The notes under the pieces are model-generated. The model ran no database searches and was not told the DNA's origin. It saw only the letters and a program-made list of their open reading frames with translations. Below, piece after piece: positions 12,195 through 23,890 of a stretch of DNA of 64,000 bases. Within the stretch, counting starts at the first letter, position 1. The number at the start of each line of letters is the position of its first letter. The stretch is taken from contig JAMXBB010000003.1 in NCBI GenBank assembly GCA_024138015.1, positions 11,966,060 through 12,030,059 on the forward strand, given 5' to 3'. The translations under genes were made by a program, and so were the position numbers. This DNA is from Lumnitzera littorea (Eukaryota > Streptophyta > Magnoliopsida > Myrtales > Combretaceae).

Positions 12195-12441
12195 TGATAG
12201 AATAGGCTATGTTGTATACTATAGAAGAAGCAAGCTATAACAATGGAGGTGGTGTTAATAAAAGAAAGATCGAGAGAGAGAGGAAAGAAAGAAGTTGGTT
12301 AAGACTGTTATGAAAACATATTTTGTTATTAATTAACCATACAGCAAGAATGAACAATCTATATATATATATATATATATACACATACACACATATATCC
12401 ACAATTGTACATCACATGTTTGAAATAAAATAAGTCTAACA
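12195..12441 (-). repeat. Copia-2 3' LTR
   Basis: Runs from TGATAG to TAACA and pairs with 17628-17858. It holds a TA/CA microsatellite at about 12360-12400 whose length differs from the one in the other LTR. Confidence 0.93.
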
Positions 12442-12460
12442 TCCCACCTTAAGATGGAGA
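12442..12460 (-). other. Copia-2 polypurine tract
   Basis: On the minus strand it ends CTTAAGGTGGGA directly before the TGTTAGAC start of the 3' LTR, a common form of plant Copia polypurine tract. Confidence 0.8.
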
Positions 12461-13369
12461 GTAAATATTGATTACTTCCATCTTGCTCATTAAATTCTTA
12501 AATTGATTAGGAGGAAACCCTTTTGTAAACAAATCTGCTAGTTGCTGTTTACTAGGTACATAAATTGGCAATATAAGACCATTGACCACTTTATCACAAA
12601 CAAAATGTCAATCTAGCTCCAAGTATTTGGTATGTTCGTGAAAAATAAGATTACAAGCAATTTGTAAGGTAGATTGATTATCGCAAAAGAGTTGGATAGG
12701 AAGATGACGAGCAATACGAAACTCCTTCAATAAAGTAAGTAATTGCAAAACTTTACAAGTCATATAAGCAAGTGTACCATACTTGGACTCAGCTGAACTA
12801 TACGAGATAGTGGTTTGCTTCTTAGATTTCTAGCTGATAAGAGAATTGCCAAAAAACACACAAAATCTAGTAGTAGATGTCCTAGAATCAGGACATCCAC
12901 CCCAATCAGAATCACTATAAGCATGCAAGGTAAAATCAACAACTGCAGAAAAAAGTAATCCTTGCTTAGGACTTTGTTTGATATATTGCAACACCCGTTG
13001 TAAAACAAGAAGATGAGAATGACAAGGAGAATCCATGAATTGACTTAGAACATGAATAGAGTAAGCAATGTTAGGCTGAGTAAGAGACAAATATAACAAT
13101 TTGCCCACAATTTGTCGAGAAGCAGTAGCATCAACTGCATTTGAACTATCATACCGTGGTAACTTGTGATTAACAAGAAAACCAGTTTCTGCTACGACTT
13201 CAAGAGCAAACTTCCGCTGTGACAATATGCCTTCTTTTGACCATATAAGCTCAAGATCGATAAAATATTTAAGCTCGCTGAGATCTTTTATCTTAAATTG
13301 TGAAGCCAAAAACTGTTTGAAAGTAAGAATAGCATCAAGAGGTTTACTTGCAACAACTATGTCATCCAC
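12450..13369 (-). pseudogene. Copia-2 RT C-terminus and RNase H
   Basis: The open frame 12830-13369 on the minus strand begins at the YVDD box (the Tyr codon lies just upstream; VDDIVV is read in frame) and runs through KIKDLSELKYFIDLEL, GKLLYLSLTQPNIAYSIHVLSQ and HAYSDSDWGGCPDSRTST, the last being the first catalytic Asp region of RNase H. The RNase H C-terminal part continues in broken frames down to about 12450, with clear family matches near 12530-12640. The YVDD residues are intact here, but the domain is detached from the RT N-terminus by stops and the nested insertion. Confidence 0.88.
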
Positions 13370-13495
13370 ATAGACAAGAATAACAACTACATCATCTCCT
13401 TACCCTTTAGTAAATAAAGAGTAATCACTATGAGATTGACAAAATCCATTAGCTAACAAACAAGATGTTAGTTTAGCATTCCATTGGTGAGAAGC

Positions 13496-13864
13496 CTATT
13501 TGAGGCCATATAAGGATTTATTGAGTTTGCAAACCAATCGAGAATTAGTGGTAATAGATTTATCAGAAACATGAAGTCTTGGAGGGAGATCTATATAGAC
13601 TTCCTCAATGAAATCACCATTTAAAAAGGCATTATGCACATCTAGTTGATGCACATGCCACTTGTTGATAGCTGCTAAACAAAAGAAAAGATGAATAGAA
13701 GTATGCTTGATGATTGGACTAAACGTCTCAGTATAATCAAATCCTTCCTTTTGACTATACCCTTTTGCATTTAAACGAGCCTTGTATCTATTAATACTCC
13801 CATAAGCTTTTGTTTTCAACTTAAAAACCCACTTACATCCTATTGTATGTTTAGTAGAGGGCAA
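13496..13864 (-). pseudogene. Copia-2 RT N-terminal half, downstream of the nested insertion
   Basis: 122 codons on the minus strand with TIGCKWVFKLK, YKARLNAKGYSQKEGFDYTETFSP, HQLDVHNAFLNGD and VCKLNKSLYGLK, the N-terminal half of a Copia RT (RVT_2). The next upstream codons lie on the other side of the MITE at 14563, where the frame reads SNNTWTIV. Family members have WTIVSLP continuous, so the insertion fell between Val and Ser. Confidence 0.9.
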
Positions 13865-13885
13865 AGAGACAATTGTCTAGGTTAA

Positions 13886-14562
13886 AGTTGTCAAACTTGC
13901 GATTCTACCTAAAATCGTTAAAAGGTTTGTAAAATCGGAACGTAAAATCGAAACGTAGAAATGTAAGATTTTACAACTTATATAAAATAACTTTAAAAAT
14001 TTACTGATATACTTATAGTAATTATTCAAAACTTGAAATATATGATGAAAATAAAAAAAATGAAGAAATTAAGTTTTTGTTTCTATAAAAATTCTTAATA
14101 TATAATCTAATATGTATGGAAGAAGGACAAATAGAGTTGAAACTAAAATTTTGCCCATTTTTTTTTTTAAATTGTAAATTAAGAAAAAACCAAACATTTT
14201 AACTTATTTTGAGCTATTGATAGTATAAAACAAAGTATATAATTTTCTTTGTAAACTTTGTTATTGGAGTTGAAATTTGGATAAAAACTATAAATATAAA
14301 ATATGAGATTGAAAGAAAAAGGAAGAGGTAAAAAATTGGAATAGAATAGGATAGATGTTCTAATGCCTTAATAATTGATAACTTGTAAAAAACTAGTTGT
14401 ATTTTTTTTTTAGACCATTTAACTCAGATTGGTAAACTTGGTAAAAAACGTAAGTTTCTATATATATAAAAAAAAAATTCCTACACTTGAATTAACTCGA
14501 AAAAGCTACTTAAAATCATAAATTCATAGAATCGTATGGGTAAAATTGCGATTTTGACAACT
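13886..14562. mobile_element. MITE-like DNA transposon nested in Copia-2
   Basis: Terminal inverted repeats of about 24 bp: the left end AGTTGTCAAACTTGCGATTC and the complement of the right end AGTTGTCAAAATCGCAATTT agree at most positions. The interior is AT-rich without coding potential. Flanking sequence shows an imperfect duplication of the codons for T-I-V (left ACAATTGTC, right near ACTATGGTCC), so the target duplication is probably 8-9 bp, as for hAT or Mutator-like elements, but I cannot assign the superfamily firmly. A non-autonomous passenger 677 bp long. Confidence 0.82.
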
Positions 14563-15322
14563 ATGGTCCAAGTATTGTTACTTGCTAAGGCATCCAATTC
14601 TTCATCCATAGCTTTATGCCAATGTTCAAATTTCACAACTTGAGCATAGGTAGAAGGCTTAAAATGCTTAGATAAAATGATAGTAAAGGCACGAAAAGAA
14701 GGAGATAAAGAATCGCATGAATATTGCTGTATTGGATGAGAAGCAGAAGAATGTGGAGAATCACCATCAAAGAATGAAGGATTAGCTAAGACTAAACTGA
14801 GCTCATGATGACAATCATTCAAATAACTAGGAATTTTGGATACTCGTGTACTACGATGTAGAGAACAAGAAGTTGAAGTTGCAAGTGTTTTAGGCACAAT
14901 AGAAATAGAGTCAACACAATTAGAAGGACAGTACTAGACAAACTAGTATAAGAGTAGGTATCAACATTAGAAACAGGTAAAAAATGATCATCGAATTGCT
15001 GAAATACATGATCCAAGAAGGAATTACTAATATAAGTAAGCAAAGAACAAGGTGAAACAATATCCGAGGATACCAGTGAGGAAAAAATAGTAAGCACTCT
15101 AGAAGGAAAAATATGCTTTATAAAGTGAGTGTCTCTAGAAATAATATACTTCTCAACCAAATCAAAGAGTTTATAGCCTTTAACACCATTAAGATAGCCA
15201 ACAAAAATATAAGGATAAGCTCGAGAATCAAATTTGGTCCTATGCCTTCTTAGTGTAGAAGCAAAACACAATGAACCAAAGATACGCATTTGTGAATAAG
15301 AAGGAGGCTGATCAAATAACAA
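14563..15322 (-). pseudogene. Copia-2 integrase C-terminus and linker to RT
   Basis: The frame 14819-15322 on the minus strand contains FGSLCFASTLRRHRTKFDSRAY and FVGYLNGVKGYKLFDL, the conserved region just after the integrase core. The frame 14563-14897 contains the Ser/Pro-rich linker and the start of RT (HWHKAMDEELDALASNNTWT). Overlapping frames show at least one frameshift between them. The tail of the second frame runs into the MITE and is not native. Confidence 0.85.
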
Positions 15323-16118
15323 ATGATATGGAGTAGTGTTTCCCTTAAGAGTAGATGATGGACACGATTAATGATGTATGTAGCTATCAATATAGCATCC
15401 CCTAAAAAGAAATAGGCAAAGAAGATTGAAATAAGAGAGCTCATGCAATGGTCAACAAATGTTGATGCTTCCTTTCATCAATTCCATTTTGTTGTGGAGA
15501 TTCAACACAAGGTAATTGGTGAAAAATACCATGATAGGAAAAGAAATTGCTCAAAACAAATTCTTTGTCATTATTAGTATGAACTATTTTGATTTTTCTA
15601 TCAAACTGATTAAGAACAAGTTGATAAAAATAAGGCATCAAAGAAGTAACCTCTTATTTGGATCACATGAGAAAGACCTAAGTAACAATAGTAAAGTCAT
15701 CGACTATGGTAAGAAAATAATGATAGCCATCCAAAGTAAGTGTAGCATGTGGACGCCATATATTAACATGTATAAGCTTAAAAGGAAAAGAAGTAGATTT
15801 AACATGAAAAGGAAAAGAAGTTTTTTGCTGTTTAGCTAAAGGACAAATATAACAATCAAATTTATTACATTGAACAGCATAATCAATATGTTGAATGGTC
15901 TTCAACTTATCAAGAGAAACATGACCAAGCCTAAAGTGCCAAACATCAAAGCCATTTGGCAAATTATTAATGACTTGAGAAACAAAAGAAGTTTGAATAG
16001 AATTATAAGGACTAAGATAAACAGGTGAAGAATTGTGTTTGAATAGAAATAACCCACTTTTAGCCTTGGCTTGTCTAATCATTTTTTGTGTGAAAGAGTC
16101 TTGGATATAAGTACATTC
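15323..16118 (-). pseudogene. Copia-2 integrase (decayed)
   Basis: 15678-16118 on the minus strand holds the zinc-binding HHCC region (WHFRLGHVSLDKL, CYICPLAKQ) followed by the start of the catalytic core (HVNIWRPH, FLTIVDDF). 15441-15641 holds the distal core, where the second catalytic Asp is lost (HTNND where family members have TDNG) while the Glu box NGIDERKHQ survives. The first Asp position also reads Asn (HVN). Integrase would join element cDNA to the chromosome; with two of three acidic residues changed and frames broken, it cannot. Confidence 0.85.
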
Positions 16119-16119
16119 T

Positions 16120-16700
16120 TTAGTGAATAAAAAGTGTATATCGAGTAGATGAAAGCAAATTAGAAACAGAAATGAGATTAAATTGAAATGAAGGAACAAA
16201 CAATACATCATGAAGAAAAACTTCAGATGTTAGGAAAACATAACCTTTGTGTGTAGCATGGAGTCTTTGTTCATCAGGCAATTGAACAAAGCAATTTTGT
16301 ATAGAGATAAAAGTAAAGAACAAATCTAAAGAACCGACCATATGATCAGTGAATCTAAACTCTACTATCTAAACAATGTCAGATGCCATAGCTTTGTTAC
16401 TTGACATAGCATTTGACTGGCCAGAAGTAACTTGAACTATGTTAGCATTAGATGATGAAGTATCTTGCAGAAATGATGCTTGAAAAACAGATGAAGAAGG
16501 TGTAGTAGATTTGCTCAAACTGGAATCTAGAACATTGAGTAAAGACAACAATTGAAGAACTTGATCTTTGGTAAGATCAACACTTGAAGCTTGAGAAACA
16601 ACACTATTCCTTACATTAACCCTAGTAGGCTGTTTATTTCCAAATTTTTTTGATCCAATATCAATTGATACATTCGGACCAACATCCCCTATCACAACAT
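16120..16700 (-). pseudogene. Copia-2 protease region (decayed)
   Basis: Around 16335-16375 on the minus strand the frame keeps TDHMVGS, which follows the protease active site in the family, but the active-site residues themselves read EFRF where DTGA or DSGA is expected. Downstream, 16120-16341 keeps LHDVLFVPSFQFNLISVSNLL, typical of the protease-to-integrase stretch. The frame 16369-16695 is the Ser-rich region before protease. Catalysis is impossible without the Asp. Confidence 0.8.
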
Positions 16701-17566
16701 TATTAACTCTAGTAACTTTTGGCTTATTGATTTTATAATGTGGAGGAAAACCAGTAAGCTTATAGCATTTGTCTTTTAAATGTCTTCGTTTTTGTCAATA
16801 GCTACAATGAAGATTGTTTGAGCCTCTTTGCTTATTGTCATTCACTGTGACCATAGTTGACGTTTAGCAAAAACTATCTCTTTAGGTCTATTAGCCTTTT
16901 GAAATACATTACGAATCATTAGGTTATAGGCCTCATCCAAAGTAGGAAAAGGCTTCAAAACCAAGATTTGTGACTGCATAGTAGAAAAACTATCATTGAG
17001 ACCATTAAGAAATTTAAAAATAGAATCTTTTTGCATCATGTCAACAAACTGTTTTTTAAAAAAGCCACTATTATAAGCTCCACATGTACAATGAGGAAGA
17101 GGTTGAAAATTCCTAAGCTCTTCCCAGATTGTATTTAATTTCGTGAAGTATTCATCTATAGACCTATTTCCTTATACAATTGAACTCGGTAGATTGTACA
17201 ACTGAGAAATTCTCGCATCATCTGGTTTTGAAAACCTAATTTTAAGTTTGTCCTAAATTTCTTTAGCAGATGTCATATAGATCACAGTAGAAGCAATTTA
17301 AGGAGAAACTGACCTGAGAAGCCATACTACGATCAAATTATTATATTGGCTCTAGATCGAAAACAACTTATCCTTTGATTTTGGTACTTTGATTGATCCA
17401 TCAACAAAACTGACTTTGTTACAAATTGCTAGAGCCAAAAGAAATGATTTGCTCCAAGTGTTGTAATTCAATTTAGTTAAAAAAACGTGATCAAAACAAA
17501 GTTCTGACCATCCGAGTGATGAATATAAAATGGCAAGGAAACATCTTCTAAAGGTAAAAGTGTCAT
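16701..17566 (-). pseudogene. Copia-2 gag (decayed)
   Basis: A start codon at 17564-17566 opens a gag of the plant Copia type, recognisable from FYIHHSDG and LNYNTWSKSFLLALAI near the N-terminus. Later segments include FKKQFVDMMQKDSIFKFLNG and MQSQILVLKPFPTLDEAYNL (16842-17039). A zinc knuckle remnant lies at about 16760-16805 (CYKLTGFPPHYK after a broken Cys box). Several stops (for instance in place of Trp) interrupt it. Confidence 0.85.
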
Positions 17567-17615
17567 TCCGAAAAAAAAAAATCTTCCATAGAATAAATGA
17601 GAATAAATTTCTAAT

Positions 17616-17627
17616 GCTCTAATACCA
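17616..17627 (-). other. Copia-2 primer binding site
   Basis: On the minus strand TGGTATTAGAGC, one change from the Met-tRNA complementary TGGTATCAGAGC; it touches the LTR. Confidence 0.9.
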
Positions 17628-17779
17628 TGATAGAATAGGTTATGTTGTGTATTGTAAAAGAAGCAAGCTATAACAGTAGAGGTGATGCTAATAGAAGAAA
17701 GATTGAGAGGAAAGAAAGAAGTTGGTTAAGACTGTTATGAAAACAGATTTTGTCATTGATTAACCATACAACAAGAATG

Positions 17780-17822
<43 letters not shown>

Positions 17823-17858
17823 TGTACATCACACGTGTGAAATAAAATAAGTCTAACA
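17628..17858 (-). repeat. Copia-2 5' LTR
   Basis: Pairs with 12195-12441. A (TA)n run at about 17783-17818 sits where the other LTR has a mixed TA/CA tract. The right edge is followed by the TTGAT duplication (17859-17863). Confidence 0.93.
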
Positions 17859-17863
17859 TTGAT

Positions 17864-18705
17864 ATTCACTTTGCTCGTAACAAAGATTAAGATAGTTTAA
17901 TTTCCTTTATACTTCGTACAAGCCTACTCATTTTCAACTTGTTCATGTTCTTATTAAGCCTCTTAGTGTACTTTAACGTCACTCTTTGGCATTTAAGTTA
18001 GGTCTTCTTATGCATCCATCTTATGGGGGACATTGAAGTATATTGGATAAGTTTATGTGCATATGTATGATGTACCTTCTAAACCACAATGCATACTCTA
18101 CGTTGTCTAAGGCAGTTAATCAGGTTCCTTCACGTAAACTTCCTACAAAGCATGGTTAGCAAAAGCTAGGTGGTTATCCTTTGGGTTTTTAGTTGTATTT
18201 TAAAACCATTTTTAATCTTTAAATTTTTTTTTATTTTTTCTAATTATGTTTGATAAAATTGCAAAAAGTACCATCTATGCTATGATGTTTGTATACTTAA
18301 CTTTAGAAAAGTGCACTCATAACTCTTAAACTTTTTGAAATTTTCAATTGAGATCTTAATTTTTGTTATTTTGAAATAATTAATAGTAACAAAAACAATA
18401 ACAATCTCTTGCTACTAAAGGATAGAGGTGATGACACCTCATTCGTGACATACATAAGCCACTGAGTTGTGTTTCCCTATTAAAGATGGGTGACATGGCT
18501 GACTATAATGATGTGGAGCAATGACCCACTAGGTGGTGGTCATGGATCCACCTAAGATATTGAACCACTAGCCATTACCGTTACATATAGCGAAAGGAAA
18601 AGATTTCATATCTTTAAGTTAAAATCAACTTGTTACTACGTGAAATTACGATAACATTTTATATAGGAAACAAGATATTGGTGTTGGTTAGTATTGGTTA
18701 TTGCA
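17864..18705. other. Spacer, no feature recognised
   Basis: Unique-looking AT-rich sequence between Copia-2 and the hAT-like element. No coding signal or repeat structure was found in it. Confidence 0.5.
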
Positions 18706-18715
18706 GTTAACTATT

Positions 18716-19328
18716 AGGGCTGCAAAAGAGTTGAGTTATTTGTAAATAAAATATTAGAATATGATTCATATTTATTTGTAAAGTAATAAATATTATTAAT
18801 ATTTATTTCTTTAGTAAATTATTGCAACCTACACCCCCTCCCTTGCTCCGGTCTAGAAAACCCAACTGGGTCTTACATGAATTATGTTGGATAGGTTGCG
18901 TTAACTGGTTTGAATTGATATCATTATCAATGAGGATCAAATGAGTGATTTGGATTACTTTTATGGATAGGTTGTGTTGAAATAGGTCAGACTAGGTAAG
19001 TCAACTTGGGTCTGACAATATTGTTTAAATAAGTTGAGCTCATTCTTCTATTTGTAAGCAAGCTTATAAATTTCCTGGTGAGCTTTGCACATATTTAATA
19101 TATACGTATACATATATATTATATTATTTATTATTTAAAGGAGCTTAGGCAAAAATAATGTAAATTCTTAGTAAAGCTCGAGCTTCATATTCCTTTTTCA
19201 AGCATGAATTCTAACCTATAATTTTCAAGTTCGATAAAAACTCAATGTGGCTCGAGTTTCATAATTTTTTCAATGACCTAAATCTAAACTTTCAAAAGTT
19301 TGGATTGGCTTGATTTTTTTACAACCCT
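18716..19328. mobile_element. hAT-like non-autonomous element
   Basis: The ends AGGGCTGCAAAAGAG and the complement of the right end AGGGTTGTAAAAA form degenerate inverted repeats. The flanks carry a near-perfect 8-bp duplication (GTTAACTA at 18706-18713, GTTAACTG at 19329-19336), which suits the hAT superfamily. The interior has repeated GCTCGAG-like words (for example near 19178 and 19250), as in plant hAT-type MITEs whose ends resemble TGTAAACGAGC. No transposase is present. Confidence 0.65.
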
Positions 19329-19336
19329 GTTAACTG

Positions 19337-22300
19337 TTAACGTCATAGTGGATCGCAGAGCATTAAACGTGGCTTATGGCACTATCCGCTAGCCCTTGGT
19401 GTTACGTTATGCGATCTGTCCCAGTGATCGCCAACTACTACTAAACCAAAAGTAGCTATCTACTTTTATTTCAAGCAATAGCAGACTCAGAACTTAATTT
19501 GAGGGGGAAGGTTACAATAGATAGCAATTTGAGGTGGAAGGTTACAATAGATAGCGAAACTATTTATGGAAAACTAAAAATTATGAGGCGAATTTCAGAA
19601 TTTTCGAAGTTAGATTAAAGATGCATCCATTATGGTCTTTGTACCACAGGTTGTGTTTATTTCCTCTCAGTTATTACAACTAAAATGAAAGCTCAATTTA
19701 GTTGTGGTAATGGTTCCACCAATAATATGCTGGATTTTCGGTGGACAGCCGGCATATATACGAACAAGTGCAACCGTTAGCTTCAAGATGCAGGCTGAGT
19801 TCTTCCACAGGCTCTCTAATGTCACATAATAGGATTAAACAAATGGATCTTCTTCTTTTGCTCTGGTTAGCTCTCTTTTCACCTTTTTAAAACCCCTGGT
19901 GAATTGACAAACATCAATTTGTCTTTTCAACGATATCCAAATAGCAGCCGATTTGTCTAGATTTTGAATATTGTTGGCCAGCTATTCAGATAGTGAATTT
20001 TGGGATCTATTAACTGAATTGAAGACCCCTAGATAAGAGAAAGAGTTTAATGGTACTAATATATCATGTGAATCGATAAATGGTATATAATTATTTATAA
20101 GATTTTGATACATGAAAATATAATTGGTATTTTTTTAAACAATACGTTCCTTTATTTACACGTGTCAAAATTTTATAGTTACTCACATGTTACTATTATT
20201 AGTACTATTAAATCTTTTTTCCTCGATACCCTAACATTATTCTTTTTCCCCCTAGTTTTCAGTTCTATTAAATATTTTATTTATTATTATTTGTCTTACA
20301 AATGGTGAATATGTCATATAAGGTGCCCACTACAATTTCTTTTGGGAGCTAAAAAGGTGGCTTGAGTGCATGTTATTGAGGTCAAGGGGGTCATTGTACA
20401 AATATTTTGGCTAATCTAAAGGGAAAAAATGCTTATTGGGAAAAGGGCTTTCAGAATCAATTACGAAGAGGCAAATTTCTGTATAAATGAAGGAATAAAA
20501 ACGAAAGACCCCTTCAGGATAATTACAATGATAAAAAGCCATAAGTGACGTCAAGGAAGCATTAAAATTTCCAGTCTAGCTCACCTGATTATGCAATTAA
20601 ATACTGTTTATGCGATATGATATTAAGTATTAACCTTCATCAAAATGTGTCAGTCCAAATTGTGGGGAATGCAATCAGCGACGAGCTAGTGTTCTTTATG
20701 TGCTCCATTATTGATGCCTTCAGAGTAGGCCAGCTCGGTTTAAGCATAGGGAACACGGCATAAGTGATACACAGAAAGTAACTACAAATACACTTTCAAC
20801 AATATTGATTTGGTTCAAATTTATCCTCTTTCTAACTCTTGAAATATGATAAAAATACGTGTATACTCTTGAAATCTATAAATCATAAGAAATCAAAAGT
20901 GGGACATTCACGCTAGAGTTAAGGATAACATCATAACTTTCCAAAATTCACTAACAACCAATTTAGTTTTTCTAGAATGAAATGGATGGGGAATGGAAAA
21001 TTATGTGCTGGTAATGATTATTCCTAGAAATAGGCTAGAAATATAAATTCTAGTGTTCACTTTGACTAACTTTTTATTGTAGTGAATAATTGTTTTGTAT
21101 TTATTTTATCTCATTAATTACATTATTAAATTGAGAATGTAACAAAAAAAAAAAAATTCCAATATACCTCTGATTGGTCATTTCGTAAAAAGTTAATCAA
21201 TTTTTATCTTTGATTAAGGATATTATTGTTCATCACATGAACTTTTTATTCCCTATATAAAGGGAACGAAAAATTTCATCTTTCAATATGTATGTTAGAT
21301 AGAGACTAAATTGTTATTTTGATTTGTAGATGACCTTAAAGAAGCGTACTCAATTTTGTGGAAACTATAGGATTCGTAATGTTCCATATATGGTCTTTCG
21401 TGTCCCTTAAATCATATTTTCACTTATTTATACGCTTCAGGGTAGCCCAGGTAATGAACACCTTGTGTATGCCACTTGTATTGTAATAGCCAAGGGGTCA
21501 CTAATATCATACTACGGTATATTGTGATGGCTATTAGCCTTGGGTATATCCCAGCGTCCAGCAAAATCCAACTAAAACCCCAAAACTGTTAGGAAAAACC
21601 ATAAATTGTGAAAATTTTGGCACTTTAACAATAGTTTGAGGTGTAAATGCATATTTTCAAAAAACTAAAAACACCATTTTAAGTGTTACAAGAGAGTCAT
21701 GATCACAATTTGTTAATAGGTTTGCAAGCATATTTTTAATATGTAAATTAAAATTTGAGCTCCAGTCATTGATGCAATAAAATTGCTTCAATGTTTTCCA
21801 TTTTGTGTTCTAATGAAATTGCAGCGAGTTCTTTCATTTTGTGTTTTATCCATGTATGTTATGGAATCCCGCCTACAAGACTATTTTTTCTTTCCTTTGC
21901 TAACAATATATTACAACTTAGAGGAAGGAGATTCTAATTTAATTGATCCTGTTGTTGAGAGAATAATATTCATGTTGCTAAATTATAATAATCTTAATAA
22001 TATCATTTTATATATTAGGGACTGTATTATGGGGCGTCATAATCTATTGGACCCTCTTCATTAAACACACGAGCTTGACGTGCGCGCGTATTAGCAGAAT
22101 GTTATAAAGCTGGTATGAGATCTTGTACCAAAATGCTTGTATCTTTCCGCCTCCAAAACTAATTAATCTGACAGCACATATGGATAAAACAATGGACGTG
22201 AGCTCAATTATTAACTAATAGTTATAACTAATTCGTTAGTTAAGCTGTCCAATTCAGAGGCTTAACTCGATGACGATAGATAATTAAGTGGAGATTGGTA

Positions 22301-23024
22301 GGTTGTGGCTGTCTAGATGTTAGCTTCAGCCACTGTGGATGACTAAATTGCTGTTCATTGGATTGAATTATCAATTTAGATTTTTTTATGGTTCTGTTTT
22401 TATTTTTTACGGGATTAATACCATCATCTATTCCATTTTTGATTTACACTTCTTTAAATCTAAACCATTAAATAAATGATGAATTTAATCAACTAAATTT
22501 AAAGAAGTGAAAATGAATAGTGAGATGAAACGTAGGATTGGTCCAATCAAAATAGAGTATTTTGGTTACAACAAGTACGTTGTGAAATGATTATAACCTA
22601 GTTAGTTGAAAGATTCATTTCAAACTTTTACTCGTATGAAACTGTGATGATATGCTTTAGTCTGAATCGTCTCTTTTTTACACGTAACGATATGCATCGG
22701 CAATTTACAGAGATTTGACTTCTTCGGCCTTACACTTTTTAATCGAGCAATCATACCTATTGGATTTGGATACACTGATACTGCACTAAATTATGTAAGG
22801 TTTAGAGGCTTCTTTTGCTAGAACACGTTGGGGCGCAAAGGAGAATCAAATAAAGAACATTCACTAGATAAAATTTTCCGAAGTTTGTTCACGTGTTGAT
22901 GAAGAGGCTTAAGAATTTGGAGATTAAACGATGTAGTAAATGTGTACGGCCTGCGATGGTATTTGTAAGACATGATAGGAAACTTAAAATCATATTGCAA
23001 ACTTACATTGAAGATGTGACGTAG
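19337..23024. other. Spacer, no gene recognised
   Basis: Mixed AT-rich sequence. The open frame 21783-22064 (+, 93 codons) and 20105-20308 (+) match no family I know and lack supporting context; 22818-23045 (-) overlaps the Copia-3 LTR edge. Slightly GC-richer patches lie near 20680-20760 and 22060-22090 but do not form a gene that I can defend. Confidence 0.5.
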
Positions 23025-23029
23025 ATATG
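23025..23029. repeat. Target site duplication, left copy (ATATG)
   Basis: ATATG before the TGAGAG start of Copia-3; exact match at 26976-26980. Confidence 0.9.
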
Positions 23030-23240
23030 TGAGAGAACCATGCAATCCTGGTCTCGAAGAAAAGCGCTACAATAGAAACTAAATGGAAAAATGATGAGTT
23101 GAATTACTAATAGCCTTGTAAATATATATGTGTAGAGTCTAACTAACTAACTTGCTAGCTATCAATTATGCACATGATTAAATAAACAAGTCTAACTAAC
23201 TAACTAATTGAAATATCAACAAGTCTAATACATTCCAACA
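23030..23240 (-). repeat. Copia-3 3' LTR
   Basis: 211 bp from TGAGAG to CCAACA, paired with 26763-26975. It contains CTAACTAACTAACT-type short tandem repeats shared by both LTRs. Confidence 0.93.
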
Positions 23241-23260
23241 TCCCCCCCTTAAGTTGGGGT
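23241..23260 (-). other. Copia-3 polypurine tract
   Basis: The minus strand ends CTTAAGGGGGGGA directly before the 3' LTR. Confidence 0.85.
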
Positions 23261-23890
23261 AGTATTTAGACCTAACTTAGAAAGGAAAAATTGCAATTGT
23301 GCAACAGTGACAAGCTTGGTGAAGAGATTAAGTAATTGCAAGCGAGAGGGAACATAAAGAGTCTTCAAAAATCCTTGGGCAATTTGATCTCGAGTATAAT
23401 GAATGTCTACCTTGATGTTTTTAGTGCAACCGTGTAGGCGGGGATTATTAGCAATTGAAATAGCTGCTTTGTTATCACAACAAAGCACAATTGGAGCTTG
23501 CAAGAAAACCTACAAGTCGTATGCAACATGAAAAATCCACTTGAGTTCTTGAGTAGCAATTGCCATAGCTCGATACTCTGCTTTAGCGAGGAGACTAATA
23601 CTATACATAGTTTCTTTAATTTCCAAGTCACCAAGGCCTTGCCAAGGAAAATATAAAACCTTTAATTGATTTTCGATCCATAGGACAAGCTACCCAATCA
23701 AAATCAGCATAACCAACTAAGTTTATAGAATTTGTCGATGGATAAAACAACATAAGTGAGAGTGATCCTTTGAGGTAATGCAATAGGTGCATGGCAAAAT
23801 GCATATGTAAAGAACAAGGCTTCGACAAGAATTGACTTAGGTAGTAAATAGGATAGGCTAAGTTTGGTCTAGTAACAGTGAGATACAATA
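23245..23890 (-). pseudogene. Copia-3 RNase H (decayed)
   Basis: 23628-23888 on the minus strand gives TRPNLAYPIYYLSQFL and GYADFDWVACPMDRKS, the N-terminal RNase H region. 23249-23503 gives CCDNKAAISIANNP, HYTRDQIAQGFLKTLYVPS and FTKLVTVAQLQFFLSKLGL, its C-terminal region. The two lie in different frames with a break near 23510-23630, so the domain is not intact although the acidic residues YADFDW and CDN remain. Confidence 0.88.

Larger units (their letters stand above)
12195..17858 (-). mobile_element. Copia LTR retrotransposon 2 (full structure, decayed, with nested insertion)
   Basis: LTRs at 12195-12441 and 17628-17858 both begin TGATAGAATAGG and end TCTAACA. The primer binding site is 17616-17627 and the polypurine tract 12442-12460. 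The element is flanked by a perfect TTGAT duplication. On the minus strand the order is gag (17566 to about 16700), protease (about 16350), integrase (16120-15320), RT (15000-12830, split by the insertion 13886-14562) and RNase H (to 12450). It is 5664 bp including the 677-bp insertion. All domains carry stops or shifts. Confidence 0.95.

Noticed and set aside
15516..15839. 107-codon plus-strand frame
   Set aside because: It lies antisense to the Copia-2 integrase, which is clearly coding on the other strand.
21783..22064. 93-codon plus-strand frame, a possible small gene
   Set aside because: No recognisable domain, no flanking exons, AT-rich surroundings; it could be chance.
22818..23045. 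75-codon minus-strand frame
   Set aside because: It starts inside the Copia-3 LTR and crosses the target duplication, so it cannot be an original gene.
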